Positions 35,300 to 43,516 of a stretch of 64,000 bases of DNA are shown here, one piece after another. How positions within the stretch are numbered: position 1 is the first letter of the stretch; the number at the start of each line of letters is the position of its first letter. Both the position numbers and the translations under genes were made by a program. The notes beneath the pieces were generated by a model. The model was not told where the DNA came from. It saw nothing but the letters and a program-made list of their open reading frames with translations, and did not search any database. Source of the DNA: Flavobacteriales bacterium (GTDB taxonomy: Bacteria; Bacteroidota; Bacteroidia; Flavobacteriales_F; PHOS-HE28); the NCBI GenBank assembly GCA_016712535.1, contig JADJQW010000003.1:198501-262500 (forward strand), read 5' to 3'.

Positions 35300-35674
35300 A
35301 TGCGGACCACGATCATCGCTGCGGTGCTGCTCTTCTCGGCATCGCTTTCAGCACAGGACAAGGTGAAGAGGAACCCTGAGGAAATGGCCAAGGTTCGTAC
35401 AGAGCGCCTGACCACGGTGCTCGAACTCACCCCGGAGCAGGCGGCGAAGGTGAATGCGCTCCACCTGGCCCATGCCCAGGATGCAGAGGCACGCCGCGCG
35501 CAGCAGGAAGCGAAGCGCGAAGCCATGCGCGCGGAGATGAAAGCCAAGCGCGAAAGGCACCAAGCGGAGATGAAGGCCATCCTCACCGCGGAGCAATTCG
35601 CGAAGTGGGAAGCGCTGAATGCGCAGCGCGAAGAGCGCGGCAAGCAGCGCCGCCACCGCGATACCACGAAGTAG
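35300..35674 (+). CDS. Small periplasmic charged helical protein, Spy/DUF4890-like
   Basis: The 124-residue protein has a signal peptide (MRTTIIAAVLLFSASLSAQ). A highly charged two-helix body follows: RTERLTTVLELTPEQAAKVNAL, then an EAKREAMRAEMKAKRER helix, then AILTAEQFAKWEAL. The paired L(T/S)xEQ motifs are the mark of CpxP/Spy-like periplasmic chaperone and metal-sensor proteins and the related DUF4890 family of Bacteroidota. The ATG at 35300 was chosen over 35252 because it starts the signal peptide. A strong terminator follows. Confidence 0.8.
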   Translation: MRTTIIAAVLLFSASLSAQDKVKRNPEEMAKVRTERLTTVLELTPEQAAKVNALHLAHAQDAEARRAQQEAKREAMRAEMKAKRERHQAEMKAILTAEQFAKWEALNAQREERGKQRRHRDTTK

Positions 35675-35686
35675 CCGCCCTGGGAT

Positions 35687-35715
35687 CGGAGCCCCGCACG
35701 GCATGCGGGGCTCCG
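35687..35715 (+). terminator. Terminator after the Spy-like gene
   Basis: A 12-bp perfect stem (CGGAGCCCCGCA/TGCGGGGCTCCG) with loop CGGCA is followed by CGCTTTCAT. It lies just upstream of miaE. Confidence 0.75.
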
Positions 35716-35745
35716 CGCTTTCATCCCCCGCCCTTACTTCGCGCC

Positions 35746-36327
35746 ATGCTCGGCCTCCAACTCCCCACCGACCCGCGCTGGGCGGAACTCGTGAAGAACG
35801 ACCTCGCGCAGTTGCTCATCGATCACGCTTGGTGCGAGCAAAAGGCAGCGAGCAATGCGATCAGCATGATCACACGCTACCCGGAGAACAGCGCTCTGGT
35901 GGCTGAGCTGATGCGGATCGCGCAGGAGGAGTTGGACCACTTCCGCCAAGTCGTGGAGCGCATCCATGCGCGCGGCTGGGTGCTCGGCCCTGAGCGCAAG
36001 GACGATTACGTGAATGAGTTGATGGCCTTCGTGCGCAAGGACGGCTCGCGTGAGGAGCGCCTGGTGGATCGCTTGCTCTTCAGCGCCATGATCGAGGCGC
36101 GCAGCTGCGAGCGATTCAAGCTGCTCGCCGAGGAGTGCCCGGATGAAGAGCTCCGTGCATTCTACCGTGCGCTGATGGAAAGCGAGGCCGGCCACTATGC
36201 AACGTTCATCGGTTTCGCGCGGCAGTACGGCGGCCGCGTGGACGTGGACCTGCGCTGGAAGGAATTCCTCGCCTACGAGGCTGCTGTGGTGCGCCGCTAT
36301 GGGAAAGCGCCCACCATGCACGGGTAG
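35746..36327 (+). CDS. miaE: tRNA-(ms2io6A) hydroxylase
   Basis: This non-haem diiron enzyme hydroxylates the isopentenyl group of ms2i6A at tRNA position 37. The ligand set of the ferritin-like fold is visible: E31 (WCEQKA), E62 and H65 (EELDH), E117 (IEARSCERF), E147 and H150 (ESEAGHY). The length of 193 residues matches the Bacteroidota/Pseudomonas type. The ATG at 35746 follows a TTACTTCG sequence by four bases, a near match to the promoter box; the longer frame from 35605 covers the terminator. Confidence 0.92.
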   Translation: MLGLQLPTDPRWAELVKNDLAQLLIDHAWCEQKAASNAISMITRYPENSALVAELMRIAQEELDHFRQVVERIHARGWVLGPERKDDYVNELMAFVRKDGSREERLVDRLLFSAMIEARSCERFKLLAEECPDEELRAFYRALMESEAGHYATFIGFARQYGGRVDVDLRWKEFLAYEAAVVRRYGKAPTMHG

Positions 36328-36379
36328 GGCGCCAGCGGTCCGCCCTTTTCGACAACTTCACCGCCCCAACTTCCCCTTC

Positions 36380-39289
36380 ATGCGATTCCGTCACCTGCTT
36401 CTCGCGTCGTTGATCGGCTTCGGCGCCAGCGCCCAGAAGAAGTATGCCTACACGAGTGTCCCCGGCGATCCGCTCGAGGCGCGCATCTACACCCTCGACA
36501 ACGGCCTCCAGGTGTGGCTGAGCCGCAATACCGATGCGCCGCGCGTGCAGACCAACATCGCCGTGCGCGCCGGAAGCAAGAACGATCCAGGGGATGCCAC
36601 GGGCCTCGCGCATTACCTGGAGCATATGCTCTTCAAGGGAACAAGCCGGATCGGCACCAGCGATTGGGCCAAGGAGAGCGCGTTGCTGAAGCAGATCAGC
36701 GATGCGTACGAGCGCAGGCGCTGGTCGCGGGATGAGGGCGAGCGCGAGCGGATCTACCGCGCCATCGACAGCCTCAGCACGCTCGCCGCGGCCTACGCCG
36801 TGCCCAACGAGTACGACAAGATGATCAAGAAGCTCGGCGCGCGCGGCACCAATGCATACACCAGCACGGAACGCACGGTGTACATCAACGACATCCCGAG
36901 CGACGAGCTGGAGCGGTGGATGGCGATCGAGAGCGAACGGATGCAGGAGTGCGTGCTGCGCCTCTTCCACACCGAATTGGAGACCGTGTACGAGGAGTTC
37001 AATAAAGGGCAGGACAACGATGCGCGCCAGGCCTATGCCAAGAAGAACGAGCTGCTCTATCCCTTGCATCCGTACGGCACCCAGACCACCATTGGCAGGG
37101 GAGAGCACCTGAAGAACCCCAGCATGGAGAAGATCCATGCCTTCTTCGATGCATGGTACGTGCCCAATAACATGGCTGTGATCCTGGCCGGCGACATCGA
37201 TTACGACCGCACCATCGCCATGGTGGATAAGCACTTCGGAGGATGGGAGCGGGGCAAGACGCCGGAATTCACCTTCAAGGTGGACGCTCCGCGCCAGCGG
37301 CCTGAGATGGCCGAGGTCCATGGGCCGGATGCGGAATGGGTGCAGCTCGCGTGGCGCTTTGATGGATATGATTCCGCTGACCCGATAATGATCACGCTGA
37401 TCGAAGGCATCCTGAGCAATGGTCAGGCTGGCCTGATCGACCTGGGCCTCGTGCAAAGCCAGCAGGTGCTGGAGGCCTCAGCGACATCGACCGTGCAAAC
37501 GGATTACTCGGAGTTCGGGCTCTTCGGCAAGGCGAAGGCTGGCCAGTCGCTCGATGAGGTGAGCAACCTGCTGCTCTTGCAGATCGAACGGCTGAAGCGC
37601 GGTGATTTCGACGATTGGTTGATCGATGCCGTGGTGACCGACCTTGAGCAGCGGCAGGTGCGCTACTGGAACGAGAGCAACAGCAGGCGGGCCTCGGCCA
37701 TGACCGATGCCTTCATCCTGCGCAAGGATTGGAAGGATGAAGTGGGCCTTCATGCGCGGATGCGCGGGATCACGAAGCAGCAGGTCATGGATTTCGCAAG
37801 GACCCGCCTGATCGACAATTACGTGGGCGTGTACAAGCGCACCGGCGAGCGGCGCGACGCCCACCATGTGGCGAAGCCGAAGATCACGCCCATTGACATC
37901 AAGCGCGATGGAATGAGCGCATGGAGGAAGGAGTGGGAGAAGATGCCGAGCGCCACGCTCGAACCGGAGTTCATCGATTACACCAAGGCCATCGAGCATC
38001 GGCAGCTGCGCGGGAAGATCCCGTTGGCCGTGGTGAAGAACCCCACCAACGACTTGTTCAGCCTGAGGTACATCCTGGAGATGGGCACCAACCACGATCC
38101 GCTCCTGGAAGTGGCCTTGGAGTACTTGCCCTATCTGGGCACCTCCGGTCGCTCACCCTCGGACTTCAAGAAGGACCTGTTCAGGCTCGGCCTCGCCATC
38201 GATGTGTTCGTCGGCGATGATCGTTGCTACGTGACCTTGACCGGCTCGGAGCGCAATCTGCCCAAGGGGCTCGGAATCCTGGAGAACCTGCTCGCCGATG
38301 CGCAGCCGAATGATGAAGCCCTGCGCAATCTCGTGTCGGACATCCGCAAGGCCAGGCAGGATGAACTGAAGAACAAGGGCAGCATCACCAGCGCGCTGGT
38401 GAACCACGCCCGCGTCGGGGAGCATTCACCGTTCAACACCGTCGTGCCCGATGAGCGATTGGCGCGACTCACGAGCGATGAACTCATCCAGCGCATCCGG
38501 GGCCTGTGCGGGTTCCAGCACAGCGTGTTCTACTACGGCCGCATGGGTGCCGATGAAGCGGCGCGTCTGATCGAAGGCGTTCATGCCATCGGTGCTGTGA
38601 AGGAGATCCCCAAGCCGCGCGCCTTTCCGGAACTGCCCACCACCAAGAGCAAGGTTCTCTTCGCGGAGCATGATATGATCCAGGCGGAGATGTTCCTCGT
38701 GAGCAAGGCCGGACCCTTCGATGCAGCGAAGATGCCCTACGCCTCCCTCTTCAACGAGTATTTCGGCAGCGGCCTCAGCAGCATCGTGTTCCAGGAGATC
38801 CGCGAGGCCAAGGCACTGGCCTACGGCGCCAGCGCCAGCTATACGTCGCCAGCGAAGAAAGAGGAGGCGCACTATGTCCGTGCCTTCATCGGCACACAGG
38901 CGGATAAGCTCGATGATGCCGTGGACGCCATGCTTGCGCTTATGAACGAGATGCCCATGGCGATCGAGCAATTCGAAGGAGCCAAGGCAAGCGCGCTCAA
39001 GGTGATCGCCAGCACCCGGATCACGAAGGAGAACATCTATTGGAGCTGGGATGCGGCTCGGCGCCGCGGGATCGATATCGACATCCGGAAGCTCTCCTAT
39101 GAGCGCATCCCTTCAATCACCATCGAGGACATGAAGGGCTTCTTTGACAAGGAGATCAAGGGCCGGCCGTTCACGTATTGCGTCATCGGAAAAGAAGGCG
39201 CCGTGGACCTCAAGGTGCTGGAGAGGCTGGGCCCGGTGACCCGGCTGGATAAACAGGTGCTGTTCGGCTATCCGGAGGCGCAGCGATGA
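36380..39289 (+). CDS. M16 family zinc peptidase (two-domain)
   Basis: The 969-residue protein has a signal peptide (MRFRHLLLASLIGFGASAQ). Two M16-type halves follow. The active half has the inverted zinc motif HYLEH at residues 78-82, with the third ligand likely in ETVYEEFNKG (about 205-206), and the region WYVPNNMAVILAGDID. The second half (from about 520) keeps the fold (LRYILEMG, YLPYLGTSG, the R/Y pair near LSSIVFQEIREAKALAYG) but no zinc motif. It is probably a periplasmic oligopeptidase that degrades peptides inside its clam-shell chamber. Its stop overlaps the cinA start by four bases. Confidence 0.9.
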   Translation: MRFRHLLLASLIGFGASAQKKYAYTSVPGDPLEARIYTLDNGLQVWLSRNTDAPRVQTNIAVRAGSKNDPGDATGLAHYLEHMLFKGTSRIGTSDWAKESALLKQISDAYERRRWSRDEGERERIYRAIDSLSTLAAAYAVPNEYDKMIKKLGARGTNAYTSTERTVYINDIPSDELERWMAIESERMQECVLRLFHTELETVYEEFNKGQDNDARQAYAKKNELLYPLHPYGTQTTIGRGEHLKNPSMEKIHAFFDAWYVPNNMAVILAGDIDYDRTIAMVDKHFGGWERGKTPEFTFKVDAPRQRPEMAEVHGPDAEWVQLAWRFDGYDSADPIMITLIEGILSNGQAGLIDLGLVQSQQVLEASATSTVQTDYSEFGLFGKAKAGQSLDEVSNLLLLQIERLKRGDFDDWLIDAVVTDLEQRQVRYWNESNSRRASAMTDAFILRKDWKDEVGLHARMRGITKQQVMDFARTRLIDNYVGVYKRTGERRDAHHVAKPKITPIDIKRDGMSAWRKEWEKMPSATLEPEFIDYTKAIEHRQLRGKIPLAVVKNPTNDLFSLRYILEMGTNHDPLLEVALEYLPYLGTSGRSPSDFKKDLFRLGLAIDVFVGDDRCYVTLTGSERNLPKGLGILENLLADAQPNDEALRNLVSDIRKARQDELKNKGSITSALVNHARVGEHSPFNTVVPDERLARLTSDELIQRIRGLCGFQHSVFYYGRMGADEAARLIEGVHAIGAVKEIPKPRAFPELPTTKSKVLFAEHDMIQAEMFLVSKAGPFDAAKMPYASLFNEYFGSGLSSIVFQEIREAKALAYGASASYTSPAKKEEAHYVRAFIGTQADKLDDAVDAMLALMNEMPMAIEQFEGAKASALKVIASTRITKENIYWSWDAARRRGIDIDIRKLSYERIPSITIEDMKGFFDKEIKGRPFTYCVIGKEGAVDLKVLERLGPVTRLDKQVLFGYPEAQR

Positions 39290-40554
39290 GTCCTTCCTTG
39301 GAGATCACCGCTGAGATCATCTCCATCGGCGATGAGCTGCTCATCGGCCAGACGATGAACACCAACGCCGGCTGGATGGGCGAGCAGCTCTCGCTCATCG
39401 GTATCCGTCCGGTGCGCGTGCGCGTAATCGGAGATGATAGGGAGGCGATCCTCATGGCGCTGGCCACCTCCAACGCCGATGTGGTGCTCCTTACTGGCGG
39501 CCTGGGCCCCACCAAGGACGACATCACCAAGCAGGTGCTCTGCGAGTACTTCGACACGCGGCTTGTCCGGCACCCGCACATCGAGGCGGCCATCGCTGGC
39601 TTTTTCCGGAGCATCGGCCGAGAGCCCTTGGAGGTGAACCTGGCCCAGGCCGACCTGCCGGAGTCTTGCACGGTGGTGCCGAACGATCGCGGCACAGCCA
39701 GCGGCATGTGGTTCGGCAAGGAAGGCCGTGTCTTCGTAAGCATGCCCGGTGTGCCCTACGAGATGAAGGCCATGATGGAGAAGCACGTATTGCCCGAACT
39801 GCGCCGGGTCTTCGATCCCCCATCCATCGTGCATCGGACCATACTCACGACGGGTTTGGGTGAAAGCCATCTCGCGCAGCGCATTTCCGCCTGGGAGGAC
39901 AGCCTGGCCGATGAGGGCATCAAGCTGGCCTACCTCCCAAGCCCCGGCTTGGTGAAGCTGCGCCTGAGCACCTACGCGAACAACGATCCCTCCGGCGCCC
40001 GCGACCGTGTCGCGCAAAAGGCCGACCAGCTCTACCGCCTCATCCCCGAGCTGATCTTCGGCGAGGGCGAGGAGCGCCTCGAGCAAGTAGTGGGGCGCAT
40101 GCTGAAGGAGAATGGGCACACCTTGTCGACCGCAGAGAGCTGCACCGGTGGATATGTGAGCCATCTGATCACCAGCGTCCCCGGCAGCTCAGCCTATTTC
40201 ATCGGCGGGGTGGTGAGCTATGCCAATGCCGTGAAAATGGAGGAGCTCGGCATTCCCAGCGACATGCTGGAGCTCAACGGGGCAGTGAGCCAACCCGTAG
40301 TGGAGCGCATGGCCCAAGGAGTCCGCGAGGCACTGAAGACCGATTGGAGCATCGCCCTGAGCGGGGTGGCCGGGCCGGATGGTGGCACTGAGGAGAAGCC
40401 AGTGGGCACCGTTTGGATGGCGGTGGCAGGCCCAGATGGCGTGCAAGCGGCCAAAGTCTATCTCCCTGGCACCCGCGACCTTGTCATTAAGCGCAGTGCC
40501 TTGGCTGCCCTGAACTTGCTTCGTAAGTTCCTGTTGAAGAGGGTTTTAGATTAA
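39286..40554 (+). CDS. cinA: CinA family protein, NMN deamidase and ADP-ribose pyrophosphatase type
   Basis: The 422-residue protein combines the N-terminal COG1058 domain (EIISIGDELLIGQTMNTN, LTGGLGPTKDDITK, MPGVPYEM) with the C-terminal NMN amidohydrolase domain (TLSTAESCTGGYVSHLIT, FIGGVVSYANAVK, GVAGPDGGTEEKPVGTVW). The latter recycles nicotinamide mononucleotide in NAD salvage. It precedes rpmB, the usual Bacteroidota order. The name comes from a competence-induced gene; no competence role is implied. Confidence 0.94.
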   Translation: MSPSLEITAEIISIGDELLIGQTMNTNAGWMGEQLSLIGIRPVRVRVIGDDREAILMALATSNADVVLLTGGLGPTKDDITKQVLCEYFDTRLVRHPHIEAAIAGFFRSIGREPLEVNLAQADLPESCTVVPNDRGTASGMWFGKEGRVFVSMPGVPYEMKAMMEKHVLPELRRVFDPPSIVHRTILTTGLGESHLAQRISAWEDSLADEGIKLAYLPSPGLVKLRLSTYANNDPSGARDRVAQKADQLYRLIPELIFGEGEERLEQVVGRMLKENGHTLSTAESCTGGYVSHLITSVPGSSAYFIGGVVSYANAVKMEELGIPSDMLELNGAVSQPVVERMAQGVREALKTDWSIALSGVAGPDGGTEEKPVGTVWMAVAGPDGVQAAKVYLPGTRDLVIKRSALAALNLLRKFLLKRVLD

Positions 40555-40570
40555 TCCTAATGGCTCGGGT

Positions 40571-40690
40571 GCAGGTTGATTGCGGGTAGGTTCAGGGTTG
40601 ATTTGGCCCGTGCAACCCCCCACCTTTCTTGCTGCCTTCAACCTTCAACCAGCCGAGCGATTTGTAGACAACACAACAACCTTCAACCCA
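40571..40690. repeat. Second inverted heptad repeat locus
   Basis: AGGTTGA-type heptads on the left (40589-40601, GGTTCAGGGTTGA) face TTCAACCTTCAACC (40637-40650) and CCTTCAACCC near 40680 on the right. It lies in the 191-bp gap between cinA and rpmB. It shares the heptad unit and layout with 20091-20162 but is more degenerate. Confidence 0.5.
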
Positions 40691-40716
40691 CTGCCCGCAT
40701 CTTCCAACAATCCTCC

Positions 40717-40724
40717 TAGATTTG
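40717..40724 (+). promoter_or_regulatory. -7 box of the rpmB operon
   Basis: TAGATTTG, a perfect TAnnTTTG match, lies 21 bases before the rpmB ATG. Confidence 0.6.
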
Positions 40725-40745
40725 CGCCCCGCAATTCAGAACGCC

Positions 40746-40985
40746 ATGTCGAAAGTCTGCCAAATCACCGGGAAGAAGGTCACCGTTGGGCACAAGGTGT
40801 CGCACTCGAACATCAAGACCAAGCGCACCTTCGCGCCCAACCTCCAGGATCGGAAGTTCTTCCTGCCTGAAGAGAAGAAGTGGGTGAGCCTTCGCGTAAG
40901 CACCTCGGGCATGCGCACCATCAACAAGATCGGCTTGGCCGAGGCCCTTAAGCGCGCCAAGGCGAAGGGTTATCTCGCCGCTTGA
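40746..40985 (+). CDS. rpmB: Large ribosomal subunit protein bL28
   Basis: The 79-residue basic protein begins MSKVCQITGKKVTVGHKVSHS and continues NIKTKRTFAPNLQDRKFF, the standard bL28 pattern with the CQITGK turn. The start is the ATG at 40746, two cysteine-free residues before the motif. It is first in the block rpmB-rpmG-DUF4295-ftsY, conserved across Bacteroidota. The promoter box TAGATTTG lies directly upstream. Confidence 0.96.
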   Translation: MSKVCQITGKKVTVGHKVSHSNIKTKRTFAPNLQDRKFFLPEEKKWVSLRVSTSGMRTINKIGLAEALKRAKAKGYLAA

Positions 40986-41005
40986 ACCAAGAACACCACT
41001 GAGCC

Positions 41006-41194
41006 ATGGCCAAGAAATCGAAAGGCAACCGCGTGCAGGTGATCCTCGAGTGCACCGAGCATAAGACGTCCGGCCTGCCCGGCACCAGCCGCTACATCAC
41101 CACCAAGAACAGGAAGAACACCTCCGAGCGGATCGAGTTGAAGAAGTACAACCCGATCCTCCGGAAAGTGACCGTTCATAAAGAGATCAAGTAA
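41006..41194 (+). CDS. rpmG: Large ribosomal subunit protein bL33
   Basis: The 62-residue protein ([19 protein letters not shown], then [20 protein letters not shown]) is a bL33 with the typical ILECTE strand and NR(K/R)NT motif. It keeps only one cysteine, so it is the zinc-free form. It lies 20 bp after rpmB in the same operon. Confidence 0.96.
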   Translation: MAKKSKGNRVQVILECTEHKTSGLPGTSRYITTKNRKNTSERIELKKYNPILRKVTVHKEIK

Positions 41195-41248
41195 GCCGCT
41201 CCTTCGCCTTACACAATCTACCCAAACCAGCGCTGCGGCGCGTGAATC

Positions 41249-41401
41249 ATGGCTAAGAAGACCGTTGCTACCCTGAAGAAAGCGGATGCCAAGACCTTCA
41301 CCAAGGTCATCCGCATGGTGAAAAAGGAAACAGGCGGATACTCCTTCGTGGAGCAGGTGGTGCCCAGCGACGAGGCCGACAAGCTCGCCAGCACGAAGTA
41401 A
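41249..41401 (+). CDS. DUF4295 protein, small Bacteroidota ribosome-associated protein
   Basis: The 50-residue basic protein (MAKKTVATLKKADAKTF, KVIRMVKKETGGYSFVEQVV, ending ASTK) matches DUF4295, found almost only in Bacteroidota directly after rpmG. From memory, structural work on a Flavobacterium ribosome assigned this family as an extra large-subunit protein (bL38); I could not verify that here. The gene is 54 bp after rpmG and is followed by a hairpin. Confidence 0.88.
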   Translation: MAKKTVATLKKADAKTFTKVIRMVKKETGGYSFVEQVVPSDEADKLASTK

Positions 41402-41422
41402 TCCTCACCGAACCCATTGCCT

Positions 41423-41449
41423 GAAGGGCCTCCGCTTGCGAGGCCCTTC
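41423..41449 (+). terminator. Hairpin between the ribosomal genes and ftsY
   Basis: A ten-bp perfect stem (GAAGGGCCTC/GAGGCCCTTC) closes a seven-base loop. There is little T after it, so it may be an attenuating hairpin and not a full terminator, leaving ftsY partly linked to the ribosomal operon. Confidence 0.55.
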
Positions 41450-41468
41450 TGAGTTCAGGACCACCACG

Positions 41469-42425
41469 ATGGCGCTATTCGGATTGTTCGGGAAGAAGAA
41501 GGAGGCTGCGGAACAAGCCGCGGAGAAGCAAGCGCTTGATAGCGGGCTGCGGCGCTCTCGCGAAGGTTTCCTCGGCAAGATCACGCGCGCCATCGCTGGC
41601 AAGAGCACCGTGGATGATGAGGTGCTCGATCGGCTCGAGGAGGTGCTCGTGGGCAGCGATGTGGGCGTGGACACCACCCTGCGGATCATCAGGCGCATTG
41701 AGGAGCGCGTGAAGCGCGACAAGTACGTGGGCGCTGGTGAGCTGAATGCCCTGCTTCGCGAAGAGATCGCCGCGCTCATGAAGGACCCGGCACCGGTGGA
41801 TGACGCGATCAAGCCTTACGTGATCATGGTGGTGGGGGTGAACGGCGTGGGCAAGACCACCACCATCGGCAAGCTGGCCAACGCCTTCAAGAAGGAGGGC
41901 AAGAGCGTGGTGCTGGGGGCTGCGGACACTTTCCGCGCGGCGGCTGTGGACCAGTTGCGCATCTGGAGTGAGCGCGTGGGCGCAGCGCTGGTGCAACAAG
42001 GCATGAACGCTGACCCTGCCGCCGTGGCCTACGATGCCGTGGAGAGCGCCAGGGCCAAGGGTGCGGATGTCGTCATCATCGATACCGCCGGCCGATTGCA
42101 CAACAAAGCGGGCCTGATGAACGAGCTCACCAAGGTGCGCAACGTGATGCGCAAGGTGGTGCCCGATGCCCCGCACGAAGTGCTGCTCGTGCTCGATGCC
42201 AGCACAGGTCAGAACGCCATCGAGCAGGCCAGGGAATTCACCAGGGCCACGGATGTCACGGCGTTGGCGCTCACGAAGATCGATGGCACCGCCAAAGGTG
42301 GCGTGGCCATCGGCATCAGCGACCAGTTCAGCATCCCCATCAAGTACCTCGGCGTAGGCGAGGGCATCGACCATCTGCAGGTCTTCGAGAAGCGGGCCTT
42401 CGTAGAGGCGCTGTTCAAGGATTGA
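41469..42425 (+). CDS. ftsY: Signal recognition particle receptor FtsY
   Basis: This GTPase docks the SRP-ribosome complex at the inner membrane. The N domain (about 20-105) is followed by the G domain with G1 GVNGVGKTTT at 123-132, ADTFRAAAVDQL, DTAGR in G3, TKIDGTAKGG in G4 and the closing LGVGEGIDHLQVF. At 318 residues it lacks the long acidic A domain, as is normal for Bacteroidota. It starts MALFGLFGKKKE, which can act as a short membrane-targeting helix. Confidence 0.96.
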   Translation: MALFGLFGKKKEAAEQAAEKQALDSGLRRSREGFLGKITRAIAGKSTVDDEVLDRLEEVLVGSDVGVDTTLRIIRRIEERVKRDKYVGAGELNALLREEIAALMKDPAPVDDAIKPYVIMVVGVNGVGKTTTIGKLANAFKKEGKSVVLGAADTFRAAAVDQLRIWSERVGAALVQQGMNADPAAVAYDAVESARAKGADVVIIDTAGRLHNKAGLMNELTKVRNVMRKVVPDAPHEVLLVLDASTGQNAIEQAREFTRATDVTALALTKIDGTAKGGVAIGISDQFSIPIKYLGVGEGIDHLQVFEKRAFVEALFKD

Positions 42426-42777
42426 GTCGCGCTGTTGCGGCTTTGGCAGGGAGGCGCATATCGGCGCTCAGCAAGCGCAGGTTCCTCAATAGCTCCTTGG
42501 CCCAGAGCCAAAGGAGCAGCGGCGCCACGCCAATGATCCCGCGGTTGAATTCATAAGCGGCGCCGGGTTCCAAATGGAACAGCGATACCACGCTGCGGGT
42601 CATTCCGCAGCCCATGCAGTCCGCGCCGGTGAATCGCTTGTACAGGCAGAGCGTCGGGCCTGAACTGATGAGATCCAACGGCACCAACGCGAGCGCGATC
42701 GGGATTCCGATGAGCGCCGCGATGGTAAGCGCGCGGATAAGGCGGCTACTTCTTGATGAGGGCGTTGCCGTTGGCAT
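42415..42777 (-). CDS. DUF2752 membrane protein
   Basis: The 120-residue protein has two to three hydrophobic segments and the family motif GPTLCLYKRFTGADCMGCGMTR (quoted in parts: LCLYKRFTG and DCMGCGMTRS), a C-x2-C loop facing the membrane. The function is unknown. The ATG at 42777 lies 32 bp inside the end of the TM2 gene, a usual coupling for this pair. It overlaps the convergent ftsY end by 11 bp. Confidence 0.85.
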   Translation of the reverse strand: MPTATPSSRSSRLIRALTIAALIGIPIALALVPLDLISSGPTLCLYKRFTGADCMGCGMTRSVVSLFHLEPGAAYEFNRGIIGVAPLLLWLWAKELLRNLRLLSADMRLPAKAATARLNP

Positions 42778-42970
42778 CCTTGTAACTGCCGACGGCGATC
42801 ATGATCAGGTCTACGAGCGACCAGATGCCGCAGCCGCCGAGCGTGAGCAATTGAACGATGCCGATCACGGTATGGCCCGTGTAGAAGCGGTGCACCCCGA
42901 GGCCGCCCAGAAAGAGGCAGAGCAGCAATGAAGTGAGCCAGTCCTTGCCTGGTGCATTCACATTGTCCAT
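42746..42970 (-). CDS. TM2 domain protein
   Basis: The 74-residue protein has two membrane helices joined by a short turn, with the TM2 hallmark LFLGGLGVHRFYTGHTVIGIVQL and then SLVDLIMIAV (quoted in parts: GGLGVHRFYTG and WSLVDLIMI). These small proteins are often found beside DUF2752, and their role is unknown. The ATG at 42970 was chosen because it begins just before the first helix (MDNVNAPGKDWLTSLLL); the longer frame to 43270 overlaps the divergent gene. Confidence 0.85.
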   Translation of the reverse strand: MDNVNAPGKDWLTSLLLCLFLGGLGVHRFYTGHTVIGIVQLLTLGGCGIWSLVDLIMIAVGSYKDANGNALIKK

Positions 42971-43081
42971 TCTAGAGTTGATGGTTTGGTTCGGGTTCCA
43001 AGATAGAGCCCGATGAGGAGCCGGATGGCTCAGCATCACGGGAGGCAACCTGAACGGCTCACCTTGATAGGAAAGCGCACC

Positions 43082-43089
43082 TATCTTCG
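43082..43089 (+). promoter_or_regulatory. Putative -7 box of the DUF4870 gene
   Basis: TATCTTCG (TAnnTTCG) lies 22 bases before the ATG at 43112. Confidence 0.4.
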
Positions 43090-43111
43090 GCCCAACCCTT
43101 AACGCGTTCAA

Positions 43112-43474
43112 ATGGAAAGCAATCAAGCCAGTCCTGCAACTCCTCCCGCCGGCGGTGATAAGACCGTGGCCATCGTGGCCTACCTCTCCTTGGTCGGTTT
43201 CGTGATTGCCCTGATCCTGCACAACCAGGAAGGCAAGAAGACAGAGCTTGGTGCCTTCCATCTGCGCCAAGGGCTGGGCATCCTGATCAGCTCCGTGGCC
43301 ATGAGCATCATTTCCATCATCCCGATCCTGGGTTGGATCGTGGGTTGCTTGGGTCTCATCCTCGTGCTCGTCATGTGGATCATGGGCATCATTGCTGCCG
43401 CCAATGGCGAGATGAAGCCCGCCCCCGTGCTAGGTGCGAAATTCCAGGAGTGGTTCAAGACGGCCTTCGTCTGA
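43112..43474 (+). CDS. DUF4870 / Tic20-like small membrane protein
   Basis: The 120-residue protein has a hydrophilic start, then three to four membrane helices (TVAIVAYLSLVGFVIALIL, ILISSVAMSIISIIPILGWI, LILVLVMWIMGIIAA). Between the first two lies HNQEGKKTELGAFHLRQGLGI, where the F-H-x-R-Q motif is the DUF4870 signature. The family is related to the chloroplast import component Tic20; a transport role in bacteria is not established. Confidence 0.85.
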   Translation: MESNQASPATPPAGGDKTVAIVAYLSLVGFVIALILHNQEGKKTELGAFHLRQGLGILISSVAMSIISIIPILGWIVGCLGLILVLVMWIMGIIAAANGEMKPAPVLGAKFQEWFKTAFV

Positions 43475-43501
43475 GCCATCCGTGCTGAACAGCCCATGGG
43501 G

Positions 43502-43509
43502 TAGCTTCG
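43502..43509 (+). promoter_or_regulatory. Putative -7 box of rimO
   Basis: TAGCTTCG (TAnnTTCG) lies seven bases before the rimO ATG at 43517. Confidence 0.45.
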
Positions 43510-43516
43510 CGCGCCC

